DNA of 64,000 bases from Marinifilum sp. D714 (GCF_030851345.1 NZ_JALPNU010000011.1:62001-126000), one strand, 5' to 3'; positions 29,773 to 39,673 are shown, counted from the stretch's first letter. Notes: generated from the sequence alone by a model not told the origin. Program-made: numbers and translations.

Positions 29773-30777
29773 CTATTTTGTGAAGCTCGCAAAATCGCCA
29801 ACATTTAACTCTGCAACATCACCTTGAATATCTACATGATTTCCAATCATAGAATTTTCAAGATTTAAATGTTCCAGGTTCGAATTGCGTTGAACAATTG
29901 TATTGCGAACCATTGTATTACTAACTACTGTTCCTGCTCCCACAGATACGTGTGGCCCAACAATAGAGTTTTTTATAATCACATTTTCTCCAATGTAACA
30001 TGGAGGAATAACAATTGAATTCTCAATATTCGATGAATCACATACCAATTCATCATCTTTATGATATTCAAGAATTCGTTGATTTGTATGAACTGTAGCA
30101 TCCTTGTTTCCACAATCCATCCACTCGATAACTTGACCTGGCTTAAATACCAAACCTTTATTTTTCATATTTTCTAACGCATCGGTTAACTGGTATTCAC
30201 CGTTCACAACCACTTTGTTATCCAACAAGTACTGTAATTCACTTCTTAGGTTTTCACCATCTTTAAAGTAATAGATTCCGATAATTGCCAAATCAGAAAC
30301 AAACTCCTGAGGTTTCTCAACGAAATCAGTAATTCTATTTTCACCATCAAGTTTAACTACTCCAAATGCCGATGGATCTTCAACTTTCTGCACCCAAATC
30401 ACACTGTCTGCCTCAGCATCAAGTACAAAATCGGCTTTGAATAATGTATCAGCAAAAGCAACAACAACTTTTCCCGATAAAGATTCTGCAGCACAATGAA
30501 TTGCATGTGCAGTTCCCAAAGCTTCATTTTGGTAATAAATGCTCGACTTTGCTCCAATATTTTCAGCTATCTCGCATAGCTGATTTTCAACTTCCTTGCC
30601 AAAATCTCCAATAATAAAAGCAATTTCTTCGATGCTTTCATTCGAAACTTTTGCAATTTCTTCAACTAATCGTTGAACAATAGGTTTTCCTGCAATAGGA
30701 ATTAATGGTTTTGGCACTGTTAAAGTATGAGGGCGCATGCGCTTCCCCATTCCTGCCATAGGTACAATAATTTTCAT
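29773..30777 (-). CDS. Sugar-phosphate nucleotidyltransferase
   Basis: A 334-aa enzyme that joins a sugar 1-phosphate to an NTP. The N-terminal nucleotide-binding signature is VPMAGMGKRMRPHTLTVPKP (about residues 4-23), followed by an NTP-transferase core with VAFADTLF. From about residue 245 hexapeptide-like repeats (VIPPCYIGENVIIKNSIVG) form a left-handed beta helix. It resembles RmlA-long/GlmU-like proteins, but the sugar and base cannot be assigned. It is located between dut and the TPR gene in the same orientation. Confidence 0.88.
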   Translation of the reverse strand: MKIIVPMAGMGKRMRPHTLTVPKPLIPIAGKPIVQRLVEEIAKVSNESIEEIAFIIGDFGKEVENQLCEIAENIGAKSSIYYQNEALGTAHAIHCAAESLSGKVVVAFADTLFKADFVLDAEADSVIWVQKVEDPSAFGVVKLDGENRITDFVEKPQEFVSDLAIIGIYYFKDGENLRSELQYLLDNKVVVNGEYQLTDALENMKNKGLVFKPGQVIEWMDCGNKDATVHTNQRILEYHKDDELVCDSSNIENSIVIPPCYIGENVIIKNSIVGPHVSVGAGTVVSNTMVRNTIVQRNSNLEHLNLENSMIGNHVDIQGDVAELNVGDFASFTK

Positions 30778-30870
30778 TGCTTTGTAGTAGTAATGTTTAA
30801 ATTAGCTAAAATTCGGATCAAATTTAAGATTTAGGCTTGATAATCAATCCGAATTAATATTTTTTAACGA

Positions 30871-31305
30871 TTAAGCTTTTCCTGTGTGACCAAATCCACC
30901 AGCTCCACGTTCCGATACTTCTAGATCTTCAACTGATTCCCATTGCACCGTTTCATGCGCTGCAATAACCATTTGACAGATTCTATCTCCATCGTTAATT
31001 TCAACAACCTGATTGGATAGGTTTACCAAGATAACACCTATTTCGCCACGGTAATCAGCATCGATAGTTCCTGGAGTATTTAAAACTGAAATTCCCTCTT
31101 TTAATGCCATTCCACTTCTTGGGCGAATTTGAGCTTCGTAACCAGCTGGTAATTCGATAAATAAACCAGTAGAAATCAATTTTCTTTCCAATGATTTAAG
31201 AAAAACCGGCTCGCTAAGATTTGCTCTTAAATCCATACCTGCTGATAATTCAGTGCTGTATTTAGGTAAATCGTGTTTCGATTTATTAACGATTTTTACT
31301 TTCAT
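30871..31305 (-). CDS. dut: Deoxyuridine 5'-triphosphate nucleotidohydrolase
   Basis: A 144-aa trimeric dUTPase producing dUMP and keeping uracil out of DNA. All five motifs are visible: [39 protein letters not shown] and the C-terminal [12 protein letters not shown], which closes over the active site. Length is typical. It lies between the flippase and the nucleotidyltransferase on the - strand. Confidence 0.96.
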   Translation of the reverse strand: MKVKIVNKSKHDLPKYSTELSAGMDLRANLSEPVFLKSLERKLISTGLFIELPAGYEAQIRPRSGMALKEGISVLNTPGTIDADYRGEIGVILVNLSNQVVEINDGDRICQMVIAAHETVQWESVEDLEVSERGAGGFGHTGKA

Positions 31306-31413
31306 GTGCTTTTATTTTGAAGTTTTTACACTCTATTTTATCGATTCGCTAAGATACATTATTCATCTCTCTTATGAAAGATAAATTAATGATTACGAAA
31401 GTATGGTTTTTAT

Positions 31414-32889
31414 TTAATTTGAGCGCTTTTTCAGCATTCCCCATAATTGTTCTTTGTGTATTACAGCAGCAATAAAAGCCAATAATAGTGGTGTCTTGGC
31501 AAGCATTTTAAGCCATTGGCTTTCAATTCTTATTTGAGAACTTACTGCAAAAAGAATCATCGCGAAAATGAAATAAAAAAGGATTCTTTTAATATCGTAT
31601 GGAACTGGATAGTGTTTTTGTCCCAATAAATAAGAAACAACCATCATTAAACCGAAACAAAGAAATACTGCATAGGCTGCTCCTTGATATCCTATTTTAG
31701 GTACTAGAATAATATTTAGAGCAATGGTAATTACCGATCCTATAATAGCCATAATGGCTCCATACCTTGTCTTATCGCTTAACTTGTACCAAAGCGATAA
31801 TGAAAAGAAAACACCAAAGAACAAATTCCCAAGAAGTACATAAGGAACAATGCTTAAACCCTCATGATAATTCGATCTAATCAGTAGTTTTACAATGTCG
31901 ATGTAGAACATTACACCCAAGAAAATCAATAAGCAGAATAGCGTAAAATACTTCAATACGTCAGCATAAACCTGCTTTGAGTTTTCTTGCTTTGATTGAG
32001 CAAAAAAGAACGGTTCAAAGGCATATCTGAATGCTTGAATAAATAAGGTCATGATAACAGCCAACTTGTAATTCGCACCATAAATACCAGTTTGATACAT
32101 TGGATCCATGGATTCCGGAATTAGGTTCGGCATCAACATTTTATCCAAATTTAAATTGATTTGCCCGCAAACACTTACAATTAATATTGGCCAGGAATAA
32201 GACAAAATTTCCTTTAATAAACTAGAATCTATTTTGAACTTTAAGGATTTAAGATCTGGTAACAACAACAGAAAATTGATAACTGATGCAACACAATAAG
32301 CAATAAAGATATAGCCAACGCCTATATTCGGATTCCAGATTGATTCAATTGAAACATTTGGGAAATTTTTGTGTATCCATGGGCATAAAACCAAGAAAAA
32401 TAAGTTAATACCTACATTAACAAATATATTTATCAGTTTGAGTCCTGCATAACGGAAGGCTCTATTTTGTAGTCGAAGTTTAGCAAATGGTAAGGCAGTT
32501 ATGGCATCTAAGCCTAATGTAGCGGCCAATAATAAAATATACTCTTTGTGCTCCGAGATTTTTAAATAATCCGCAAGAGGATTCAAAAAAACAAAAATCA
32601 ATAACCAAAAAATAAGTGTAGATGCACTTAAACTAAAGAATCCGGTTGTAAATGTGATATCCGCTTTGCCTTCCTTATTTGCAAATCGGAAATAACCGGT
32701 TTCCATTCCGTAGGTAAGTAGAACTAAAAATAAGGCTACATAGGACATTAAATTAGCTACAATTCCATACTCTTCAGGTACAAAAATATAGGTGTAAACC
32801 GGGAATAATAACCAATTTAAAAATCGACCAATAATGGAGCTTATCCCATAAATGGCTGTTTCGCCAGCAAGTTTCTTAAGTGGATTCAA
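31414..32889 (-). CDS. Oligosaccharide flippase family membrane protein (MATE/Wzx-like)
   Basis: A 491-aa integral membrane protein with about 12-14 hydrophobic segments spread over its length. The N-terminus (LAGETAIYGISSIIGRFLNW, then PVYTYIFVPEEYG) is the usual start of polysaccharide biosynthesis/flippase proteins. It probably moves a lipid-linked glycan across the inner membrane. There is no glycan gene cluster around it apart from the nucleotidyltransferase, and a single flippase next to dut is, as I recall, common in Bacteroidales. The substrate is unknown. Confidence 0.85.
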   Translation of the reverse strand: MNPLKKLAGETAIYGISSIIGRFLNWLLFPVYTYIFVPEEYGIVANLMSYVALFLVLLTYGMETGYFRFANKEGKADITFTTGFFSLSASTLIFWLLIFVFLNPLADYLKISEHKEYILLLAATLGLDAITALPFAKLRLQNRAFRYAGLKLINIFVNVGINLFFLVLCPWIHKNFPNVSIESIWNPNIGVGYIFIAYCVASVINFLLLLPDLKSLKFKIDSSLLKEILSYSWPILIVSVCGQINLNLDKMLMPNLIPESMDPMYQTGIYGANYKLAVIMTLFIQAFRYAFEPFFFAQSKQENSKQVYADVLKYFTLFCLLIFLGVMFYIDIVKLLIRSNYHEGLSIVPYVLLGNLFFGVFFSLSLWYKLSDKTRYGAIMAIIGSVITIALNIILVPKIGYQGAAYAVFLCFGLMMVVSYLLGQKHYPVPYDIKRILFYFIFAMILFAVSSQIRIESQWLKMLAKTPLLLAFIAAVIHKEQLWGMLKKRSN

Positions 32890-32990
32890 TTTTGTGCAAT
32901 ATTTTGATTAAAAATGCAAAGATATTAGAAAATACCATTTATGTCTTTATTGTAAACCAACTGAAAATGAATTAGAAAAGGTTTAAAGAA

Positions 32991-33006
32991 TGTTCCACGT
33001 GGAGCA
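32991..33006. promoter_or_regulatory. parS-like ParB binding site (site 2)
   Basis: TGTTCCACGTGGAGCA matches the parS core at 13 of 14 palindromic positions (one G for A in the right arm). It lies in the 380-bp gap between the flippase start and the YccF gene. Otherwise this gap holds only AT-rich DNA and one hairpin. Confidence 0.5.
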
Positions 33007-33216
33007 ATTTTATTTTTTGATCGAAAAAAAGACTTGTCAGTATTTAAATTGAAAATAAATAAGGTTTATACAAACGTTTTCGGTGTAAGTATTTGATATT
33101 TTTGACATTATAAAGTCCTATTCATTTTCATATCCAAAATATTTTTCTCACATTTGCTCTCCATACGCGTTAAGGAACGTTTATGTTAGTGTTTGTTGTT
33201 TAAGTATTTTGTGATT

Positions 33217-33250
33217 ATCCCGTGCCTCTCCGGCCGGGATATTTCTTTTT
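33217..33250. terminator. Weak hairpin in the flippase-YccF gap
   Basis: ATCCCG / CGGGAT stem with a 12-nt GC-rich loop. A TTTCTTTTT stretch follows on the + strand; no T run on the - strand. No + strand gene ends here, so the role is uncertain. Confidence 0.3.
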
Positions 33251-33271
33251 ATAAAACTTTGTGTTTTTAAT

Positions 33272-33640
33272 CTATCGAATACTTTTTCCAAACGGTGTAA
33301 GAGCAAAACCAGCTAACTTTACATGCTGAGCAGCGAAAGGTATTCCAATAATGGTTATTGCAAAAATCAAAGCAAATACCAAGTGCGTTAAAGCTATCCA
33401 CAAGCCTCCAATAAAAATCCAAATCACATTCAAAATAATACTCAGGCATCCACCTGCGTGATCGTTGTACTCAACTTTCTGACCAAAAGGTGCCAATCCC
33501 AAAATAGACAATTGCATAATTTTAATTCCAAAAGGAATTCCTACAATGGTAAAGCACATTAAAAGGCCAGCAATTAAATATTCAAAGAATATAAAAAGAC
33601 CTCCAAAAATGATCCAAATGATATTTCCAATAATACTCAT
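33272..33640 (-). CDS. YccF domain-containing inner-membrane protein
   Basis: A 122-aa membrane protein made of two related YccF units, each with a hydrophobic hairpin and the conserved FTIVGIPFGIKIMQLSILGL / ITIIGIPFAAQHVKLAGFAL turn (about residues 30-50 and 93-112). Each unit ends with an xPFG element. Function of the family is unknown. It sits 12 bp after the outer-membrane protein gene stop and may be co-transcribed. Confidence 0.88.
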   Translation of the reverse strand: MSIIGNIIWIIFGGLFIFFEYLIAGLLMCFTIVGIPFGIKIMQLSILGLAPFGQKVEYNDHAGGCLSIILNVIWIFIGGLWIALTHLVFALIFAITIIGIPFAAQHVKLAGFALTPFGKSIR

Positions 33641-33652
33641 AATTGTAATGGG

Positions 33653-34639
33653 TTAAAGTTTATATGACACACCAAATTGCAATACAAAATCTGGCGCAGT
33701 ATTTACTATTAAATCCTCTGAAAAAGAGAGTGATAGATTTAAATTATCCGAAATGAAGTAATCAGTTCCTAATACCAATTGTATGGATTCTCTGCCCAAC
33801 TGTTTGGTAGCGGACTTTTTATAAAATCCAGAATGAAAATCAAACTGAACCTTTGGAACCCAACTTTTACTTAAACCAAAAGCACTTCCAACACTTCCAA
33901 ATACAATATTCTTGGTTAATATATCGGATAACAGTGCACCAGAACCAATGTGCATGTACCCAGCAGAATAAAAATAGGTAAATGTTTTTTCTCTATACGT
34001 AGGTACAATTTTACCTGATATATGACCACCTAAATCATTGGTGCCACTTCCTATCAACTGAGTTTTATTTCCTGTTGAAAACTTAAAAAAAGCACCAACG
34101 GATACTACATGTATTTTATTATTCAATACAGGCATATCTAACTTCAAAGCAATATCACCAAACTTCAATTTGCTTTCATTCATTAGAATATGGGTCTCTT
34201 CATTCTCTCGATACAAATAGGTAAGGTCAAAATTTGACATCACTTCCCTTGATTTACCGGGTAATCCAAAAGTATCGTGCCATCCAACTATTATTGGGTC
34301 CATAACTCCAGTAGAATGTCTTACAAGAGGAATAGTCATTTCAATCTGTAGGTAATCTAATAATCCGTACCTCAGAATTAGATCATTACGGTACATTTCT
34401 CCATCAAGATATATCGCCTCAGTAAGCAGTTCGGATGATGTTGCATTGTTTGCAATATTTAGATAACTGCCAAACGCAAAATCATTCTTAGATAATACTT
34501 TCCCTCCATAATGGTTGGGCAAACCAAAAAAGTGAATTAATGGACTTTGATTATGGCTTGGATACGGCTCCACAATTTTTTGAGCATAAGTATTGCTCAT
34601 GAAAAAAAAGAGAATAATGCTAACTAATCGTAGGCTCAT
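33653..34639 (-). CDS. Predicted outer-membrane beta-barrel protein (DUF3187-like)
   Basis: A 328-aa secreted protein with a signal peptide (about residues 1-19, ending TYAQ). It has many alternating-hydrophobic strands and a C-terminal strand DFVLQFGVSYKL, as expected of a barrel. The segments HFFGLPNHYGG and GWHDTFGLPGKSREV recall DUF3187 proteins, but I am only moderately sure of that family. The transported or bound molecule is unknown. It lies upstream of YccF and downstream of the ROK kinase, all on the - strand. Confidence 0.6.
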   Translation of the reverse strand: MSLRLVSIILFFFMSNTYAQKIVEPYPSHNQSPLIHFFGLPNHYGGKVLSKNDFAFGSYLNIANNATSSELLTEAIYLDGEMYRNDLILRYGLLDYLQIEMTIPLVRHSTGVMDPIIVGWHDTFGLPGKSREVMSNFDLTYLYRENEETHILMNESKLKFGDIALKLDMPVLNNKIHVVSVGAFFKFSTGNKTQLIGSGTNDLGGHISGKIVPTYREKTFTYFYSAGYMHIGSGALLSDILTKNIVFGSVGSAFGLSKSWVPKVQFDFHSGFYKKSATKQLGRESIQLVLGTDYFISDNLNLSLSFSEDLIVNTAPDFVLQFGVSYKL

Positions 34640-34686
34640 CTATTGTTGTCTGGCTTTAATAGAGTAAAAACCAAAACTACAAATAA

Positions 34687-35637
34687 TTAAACAAGATTCC
34701 ATATCATCGCTGCTGAACCTAAAATTCCAGAATTTCCATTGACGGAAGTTATTTTCAAATTGGTTTTACCTTTATAAACTGACAGCAGATTCTCTTCCAT
34801 ATGATGTTGAGTAGGCTTTAACAACAAATCTCCAGCTTTAGATAATCCTCCTGCCAAAAATATTGTTTCCGGATTATTAATCGCAACCACATTTGCCAAA
34901 GCAATTCCTAGAATTTTCCCCGTAAATTCGAAAGATTCAATAGCAATTTTATCACCTCTATAAGCAGCATCTGCAAGCTTCTTTGCACTCATTCGATTAA
35001 ATGGAATTCCGCGCAACTCACTTTCAAAAGAATATTTGGCTAATAGTTTACTAACCGTTCTTTTTATACCCGTAGCTGAAACATATGTCTCCAGACAACC
35101 ATATCTTCCGCAACCACATTGTCTACCATTAGGACGAGCTATTATATGCCCTAATTCGCCTGCAAATCCAGAATGACCATATACAATATCATTATTAACA
35201 ACAATTCCACTACCTAGACCAGTCCCAAGAGTTAAAACCATAAAGTTTTTCATACCTACTGCACCACCATATAGCTTCTCTGCCATTGCTGATGCATTGG
35301 CATCGTTGGTAACCTTAACTGGTAAATCGAAATTCTCACGAAGTAAATTACCTAGCGGTAAAATCCCTTCCCACGAAAGGTTTGAAGCATTTTCTATAGT
35401 TTGTTTCTTGTAGTCGGCATTGGGAGCACCTACACCAATTCCTATTATTTTATAATTGGATTGACCAGGAACTTCTATAGACTTAATTTTACTTGATAAA
35501 ATGTTAACAAAGTCGGGGAATCGAACAAAATCCTTAGTATACATACGGTTTTGAGCCAAACAATTACCCAGCTTGTCCACCAAGCCAAAAACCGTATGTG
35601 TACCACCAATATCAATTCCAACAGCTAGTTCTTTCAT
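34687..35637 (-). CDS. ROK family sugar kinase (glucokinase-like)
   Basis: A 316-aa cytosolic kinase. The ATP-binding motif is GIDIGGTHTVFGLVD (about residues 7-21), the catalytic aspartate lies in TNDANASAMAE, the ROK signature is GELGHI and the zinc site is CGCGRYGCLE (about 166-175). No N-terminal HTH is present, so it is an enzyme rather than a ROK repressor. It probably phosphorylates glucose or a related hexose. It follows the HlyD gene by 30 bp, but a link to peptide export is not evident. Confidence 0.9.
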   Translation of the reverse strand: MKELAVGIDIGGTHTVFGLVDKLGNCLAQNRMYTKDFVRFPDFVNILSSKIKSIEVPGQSNYKIIGIGVGAPNADYKKQTIENASNLSWEGILPLGNLLRENFDLPVKVTNDANASAMAEKLYGGAVGMKNFMVLTLGTGLGSGIVVNNDIVYGHSGFAGELGHIIARPNGRQCGCGRYGCLETYVSATGIKRTVSKLLAKYSFESELRGIPFNRMSAKKLADAAYRGDKIAIESFEFTGKILGIALANVVAINNPETIFLAGGLSKAGDLLLKPTQHHMEENLLSVYKGKTNLKITSVNGNSGILGSAAMIWNLV

Positions 35638-35667
35638 ATCACCGATTCTAATTTACGGGATAGGAAC

Positions 35668-36966
35668 TTACAACCTTTCTTTTAACAATGCTCGTATTGG
35701 ATTAAAAATTCGTTGAAGTAATCTTAAATCTTCAGTGATAATTTCAGCATCACCTTCAATTTTTTGAGCAAAATCGAGTTCAATACCATAATTTGTTACC
35801 AGACCATTTGGAAAATTCACATCCAAACTGTACTTCTGATCTTCTGGTATTTTAGATATTGATTGTATTGTTCCTTCCAACATCCCATATTCAAGATAAG
35901 GATAATTATCCAGTTTTATATTCACTCTTTGTCCTACCTTTACTTTACCAGCCCCGCGAATACCCAATTCTACCCGGGCAACCACTTTTGTCGAATCTTC
36001 GGGCAAGACAGTAAACACCCTTTCCCCAGATTTAACATTCTGATTAGAGCTATAAAACTTGTTGAAAGTAACCTTACCATCAATTGGAGTTTTAATGAGG
36101 TATTTTTGCTCCCAGATATCAATTTGTGCTTTTAACTGATCGAAGGATTGAATCATGAAGTTTTGAAGATCCTTTCTTTCTCTCTCCTTCTTCAATTCAA
36201 GGTCGATAATTTGTTGTTCAACATTGGAAATATTGATTTGCGTTGAAGCCAATGCCGATCTGGCTCCATGAAAAGAATAGGAACTCTCAAGATACTTTTT
36301 CTTCGAATTTTGAAAGTTTTGCTGAGATATTACACCTCTTTTGAATAATGAAGAATCCCTCTCGTATTGTTTCTTAGATATCGCCAACTCGCTTTCCAAT
36401 ATTTTCTTTTGCTGATATTGGCGATCGTAAAACATATTGTATTTACTAATCTGCTTCTTGTAGGAGTCAATTTTTCTGTCATAGTACTCCAATTCAAAAA
36501 AACGTTGATAATCAACACACGATTTTAAAAAGGTATTGTAGTAGTTTTGCACTTCACCCAGTCTGAAAGTTCCCTCCACAATATTAGCATTTACACTTTC
36601 AGCACCTGTTAAGTGCCCCTGAAAGGTTTCCAGTTTTTCTTTAAGTTCAAAAACATCCTCGTTAAAAGCTGGATTTTCAATAATCGCAAGCAGGCTCCCC
36701 TCTTTTACTTCTTCATTATCTTTTACATATAAATCTTGTATTTTACCGCTTGATCGGGCAACCAGTTCAGCAGGAGGATTCAATGTTGTTAAAACCAACC
36801 TTGATCCAATAATATCTGGATATCGGAAAAAATAACTACCAATAACAACGGCAGCTATCACAACAAAAAACAAAGTAGTTCCACTCCTAATAATCCAGTT
36901 TGGAACTCTTCCAAGTATCTCTTTTACTTCATCTGATCTTAATTCTATATTCGGGTCTTTCTCCAT
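35668..36966 (-). CDS. HlyD-family periplasmic adaptor of the peptide exporter
   Basis: A 432-aa membrane-fusion protein. One transmembrane helix near the N-terminus (about residues 26-47), a biotinyl-lipoyl-like half-motif (VARSSGKIQDLYVKDNEEVK, about 67-86), a long coiled-coil hairpin (about 95-275) and a second lipoyl half (LIKTPIDGKVTF, about 289-300) with the usual beta barrel. It would link the C39-peptidase ABC transporter to an outer-membrane channel; no TolC-like gene is in this window. It is separated from the transporter gene only by the GxxExxY cassette. Confidence 0.88.
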   Translation of the reverse strand: MEKDPNIELRSDEVKEILGRVPNWIIRSGTTLFFVVIAAVVIGSYFFRYPDIIGSRLVLTTLNPPAELVARSSGKIQDLYVKDNEEVKEGSLLAIIENPAFNEDVFELKEKLETFQGHLTGAESVNANIVEGTFRLGEVQNYYNTFLKSCVDYQRFFELEYYDRKIDSYKKQISKYNMFYDRQYQQKKILESELAISKKQYERDSSLFKRGVISQQNFQNSKKKYLESSYSFHGARSALASTQINISNVEQQIIDLELKKERERKDLQNFMIQSFDQLKAQIDIWEQKYLIKTPIDGKVTFNKFYSSNQNVKSGERVFTVLPEDSTKVVARVELGIRGAGKVKVGQRVNIKLDNYPYLEYGMLEGTIQSISKIPEDQKYSLDVNFPNGLVTNYGIELDFAQKIEGDAEIITEDLRLLQRIFNPIRALLKERL

Positions 36967-36977
36967 GTTATTTAAAC

Positions 36978-37464
36978 TTTTTAGACGCAGATTTTTATGA
37001 TTTCATATGATCATTAAGATTTACTTTCCTGCTATTAGCAAAAACCTTGCGTTTAATTTGAGGTTTATTACCAAAATTTAAAAGTAACCCAACTTCTATA
37101 TTAGTTGCTCGTAAATAATTTACCAACTGAACTTCATGCTCAAAACGGATTGATTCTACGGCTTTTAATTCAATTATGACAGACTCATTTACTACTATGT
37201 CAGCATAATAATCACCAATTAACTGACCCTCATAATATACTTTAATATTCTTTTGTTTTTCACAGTCTAAAAGTCTTTTGTCTAATTCAATTAAAAGAGC
37301 ATTTTCATATACTTTCTCTTGAAATCCAATTCCAAGTTGATTATAAACTTTATAAAATGCTTCAATAATCTTATCTGTAAGCTCAGTATATTTATAATTC
37401 TCTATCATGTGCAATTCCATATCATAAAAATCATAATCATCTTATAAAATCAGCGTCTAAAAAA
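36978..37464. mobile_element. GxxExxY cassette bounded by imperfect inverted repeats
   Basis: The segment starts with TTTTTAGACGCAGATT (36978-36993) and ends with AATCAGCGTCTAAAAA (37448-37463), which are inverted copies with one mismatch. It contains only the GxxExxY gene and fits exactly between the stop of the ABC transporter gene and the start of the HlyD gene. This looks like a compact insertion into an operon. No transposase is present, so mobility would be in trans. Confidence 0.45.
36995..37420 (-). CDS. GxxExxY protein
   Basis: A 141-aa protein of the GxxExxY family, named for the motif seen here as GIGFQEKVYENAL (about residues 31-43). The family has a PD-(D/E)XK-nuclease-like look (VIIELKAVE, about 88-96), but the function is not established. 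MELHM gives two possible starts (37420 and 37408). The stop codon falls inside the left inverted repeat of the cassette. It is inserted between two exporter genes and is probably a passenger. Confidence 0.85.
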   Translation of the reverse strand: MELHMIENYKYTELTDKIIEAFYKVYNQLGIGFQEKVYENALLIELDKRLLDCEKQKNIKVYYEGQLIGDYYADIVVNESVIIELKAVESIRFEHEVQLVNYLRATNIEVGLLLNFGNKPQIKRKVFANSRKVNLNDHMKS

Positions 37465-37465
37465 A

Positions 37466-39673
37466 TTAATTACCTAGTTCTAACTGATTCTTAACCAACT
37501 GATAATATTTCCCTTCAAGAGAAGTAAGCTCTTCGTGTGTGCCTTGCTCTACAATTTCTCCTTTCTCCAACACTATGATTTTATCAGCATTTCGCACGGT
37601 GCTTAATCTATGTGCAACTACTACAACCGTTCTGCCTTTATTAAATTCATCGAGGTTTTCCATAATGGCCAACTCATTGTTTGCATCCAATGCATTGGTA
37701 GCTTCATCAAAGAACAAGAATTCAGGATTTTTATAAACCGCACGAGCAATCAGTATTCTTTGCTTTTGTCCCTGGCTTAATCCGTGACCATTGGCTCCAA
37801 TATTGGTATTGTAACGCAATGGTAAATTTTCAATAAACTGGTCGATACAAGCCACTTGTACTGCATACAACAATCTCTTTTTATCGATATGCTCAACCCC
37901 TACCGCAATGTTCTTGGCAATGGTATCCGAGAAAATAAATCCATCCTGCATTACTACACCACAATTTTGGCGCCACATGGCAGAGCTGTAATTTTCTATG
38001 GTTGTTCCTCCCAATGAAATTCTACCTTTTGTAGTAGGATAAAACCCCAACATCAGCTTAATTAAAGTGGTTTTTCCACTACCCGATGCTCCCACAATTG
38101 CAGTCGTTTTTCCCTCTTCTACCTGTAGGTTTACATCGTTCAAAACCATTTCTGAATGCGGACCTTCGTACTGGAAACAAACATTTTCAATATCAATGGT
38201 TTTCTCATCAGGGATTTCTGTAAGTTTCTGATCTTTTACATCCTCCTCCTCTTTCATTTCGTGGATTTCACCCAAACGTTCCAAGGAGATTTTTGCATCC
38301 TGCCAGGAGTGAATTACCTGTACCAAATTATCGAGCGGAGAATTCAACTGACCAATGATATATTGAACCGCCAGCATCATACCCAGTGTCATTCCACCAT
38401 CTAAAACCGCTTTTGCTGCCAAGAATGTGATTATGATATTTTTGGTTTCGTTAAAAAATACCGATCCTGAAATCTGATACTGATTTAAAGCCAAGCCTTT
38501 GGTTCTAACCTGGAACAATTCGGCCTGAATTTGTTCCCACTCCCAACGTTTTTGTTTCTCACAGTTGTTCAATTTAATCTCCTGCATTCCGGTGATTAAC
38601 TGCACCAACGAGTTCTGATTGCTAGACATTTGAGCAAATCTTTTTCCATCCAATTCTCTACGCTTGCGCAAGAACAGGTTCACCCAAAGTAGATAAAGTC
38701 CTGATCCCAACATGAAAACCAAGAAAATTTGCATATCGTAAATTGCCAATACAACCCCAAAAATCAAGAGGTTCACCATAGAGAACAACACATTTAAGGT
38801 TGAAGATGTCAAAAAGTTCTCAATTCGGGTATGATCTTGAATTCTTTGCAACAAATCCCCAATCATTTTAATATCGAAGAATCCAATTGGCAACTTCATT
38901 AACTTGATCAGGAAATCGGATATCAAAGAAATATTAATTCGAGTTGAAATGTGCAGTAAAATCCAGGAGCGAATAAACTCTACCGACATTCTGGATATGA
39001 ACAATACCAGCTGGGCTATGAGTACCAGGTAAATAAAACTCAAGTTTTGGGTGTTGATCCCAATATCAACAATGGATTGGGTAAGAAATGGAAAAATCAG
39101 CTGTAGCAAAGATCCAAATAGCATCCCCAATACCAGCTGAATCATGAATTTGCGATAAGGCTTTAAGTATTTTAGCAGAAAACCTATGCTTTTCTTTTGA
39201 GAAACATCTTCGCCGTTCTTACTGTAAAAATCAGGTGTTGGTTCCAACAACAAACACAAACCTTTCAGCTCTCCCTGGCTTTGTGTACTTGCCCATTGCT
39301 TAATGAACTCTTCTTTGGTAAATTTCAGCAAACCCGATCCAGGATCGGCAACATGAACAATGGTTTTGTTGCGCTTCTCCTCTACCTTGTGCACCACTAC
39401 AAAGTGGTTTTGTCCCCAATGACAAACTGCCGGAAGTGGAGCCTCTTTCGCCAACTGATCGAAAGAAATACGAACGCCCATACTTCGCATTCCAATACTT
39501 TCGGCCGCATCAGCAATACCCAACATCGAAACGCCTTCGCGGGTAATGTGCGATTTATCGCGTAATGATTGTAAAGTGTAATTCTTGCCATAGTGCTTGG
39601 CAATCATGCGCAAACAGGTTGGGCCACAATCCATGGCATCCAACTGTCGAAAGTGTGGAAATCGTTTTTTCAA
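37466..39673 (-). CDS. C39 peptidase-containing ABC transporter (PCAT) for double-glycine peptides
   Basis: A 735-aa bifunctional protein. The N-terminal C39 peptidase has Cys16 in MDCGPTCLRM, His90 in GQNHFVVV and Asp110 in VADPGSG, a complete triad. A six-helix ABC membrane domain (about residues 160-450) is followed by an ATPase with GASGSGKTTLIK (Walker A), LSQGQKQRILIARA (signature) and FLFFDEATNALD (Walker B). It would cut leaders after GG and export the rest. Two GG peptides lie about 1.5 kb upstream in the same direction, and a six-copy array lies 16 kb away. Confidence 0.95.
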   Translation of the reverse strand: MKKRFPHFRQLDAMDCGPTCLRMIAKHYGKNYTLQSLRDKSHITREGVSMLGIADAAESIGMRSMGVRISFDQLAKEAPLPAVCHWGQNHFVVVHKVEEKRNKTIVHVADPGSGLLKFTKEEFIKQWASTQSQGELKGLCLLLEPTPDFYSKNGEDVSQKKSIGFLLKYLKPYRKFMIQLVLGMLFGSLLQLIFPFLTQSIVDIGINTQNLSFIYLVLIAQLVLFISRMSVEFIRSWILLHISTRINISLISDFLIKLMKLPIGFFDIKMIGDLLQRIQDHTRIENFLTSSTLNVLFSMVNLLIFGVVLAIYDMQIFLVFMLGSGLYLLWVNLFLRKRRELDGKRFAQMSSNQNSLVQLITGMQEIKLNNCEKQKRWEWEQIQAELFQVRTKGLALNQYQISGSVFFNETKNIIITFLAAKAVLDGGMTLGMMLAVQYIIGQLNSPLDNLVQVIHSWQDAKISLERLGEIHEMKEEEDVKDQKLTEIPDEKTIDIENVCFQYEGPHSEMVLNDVNLQVEEGKTTAIVGASGSGKTTLIKLMLGFYPTTKGRISLGGTTIENYSSAMWRQNCGVVMQDGFIFSDTIAKNIAVGVEHIDKKRLLYAVQVACIDQFIENLPLRYNTNIGANGHGLSQGQKQRILIARAVYKNPEFLFFDEATNALDANNELAIMENLDEFNKGRTVVVVAHRLSTVRNADKIIVLEKGEIVEQGTHEELTSLEGKYYQLVKNQLELGN

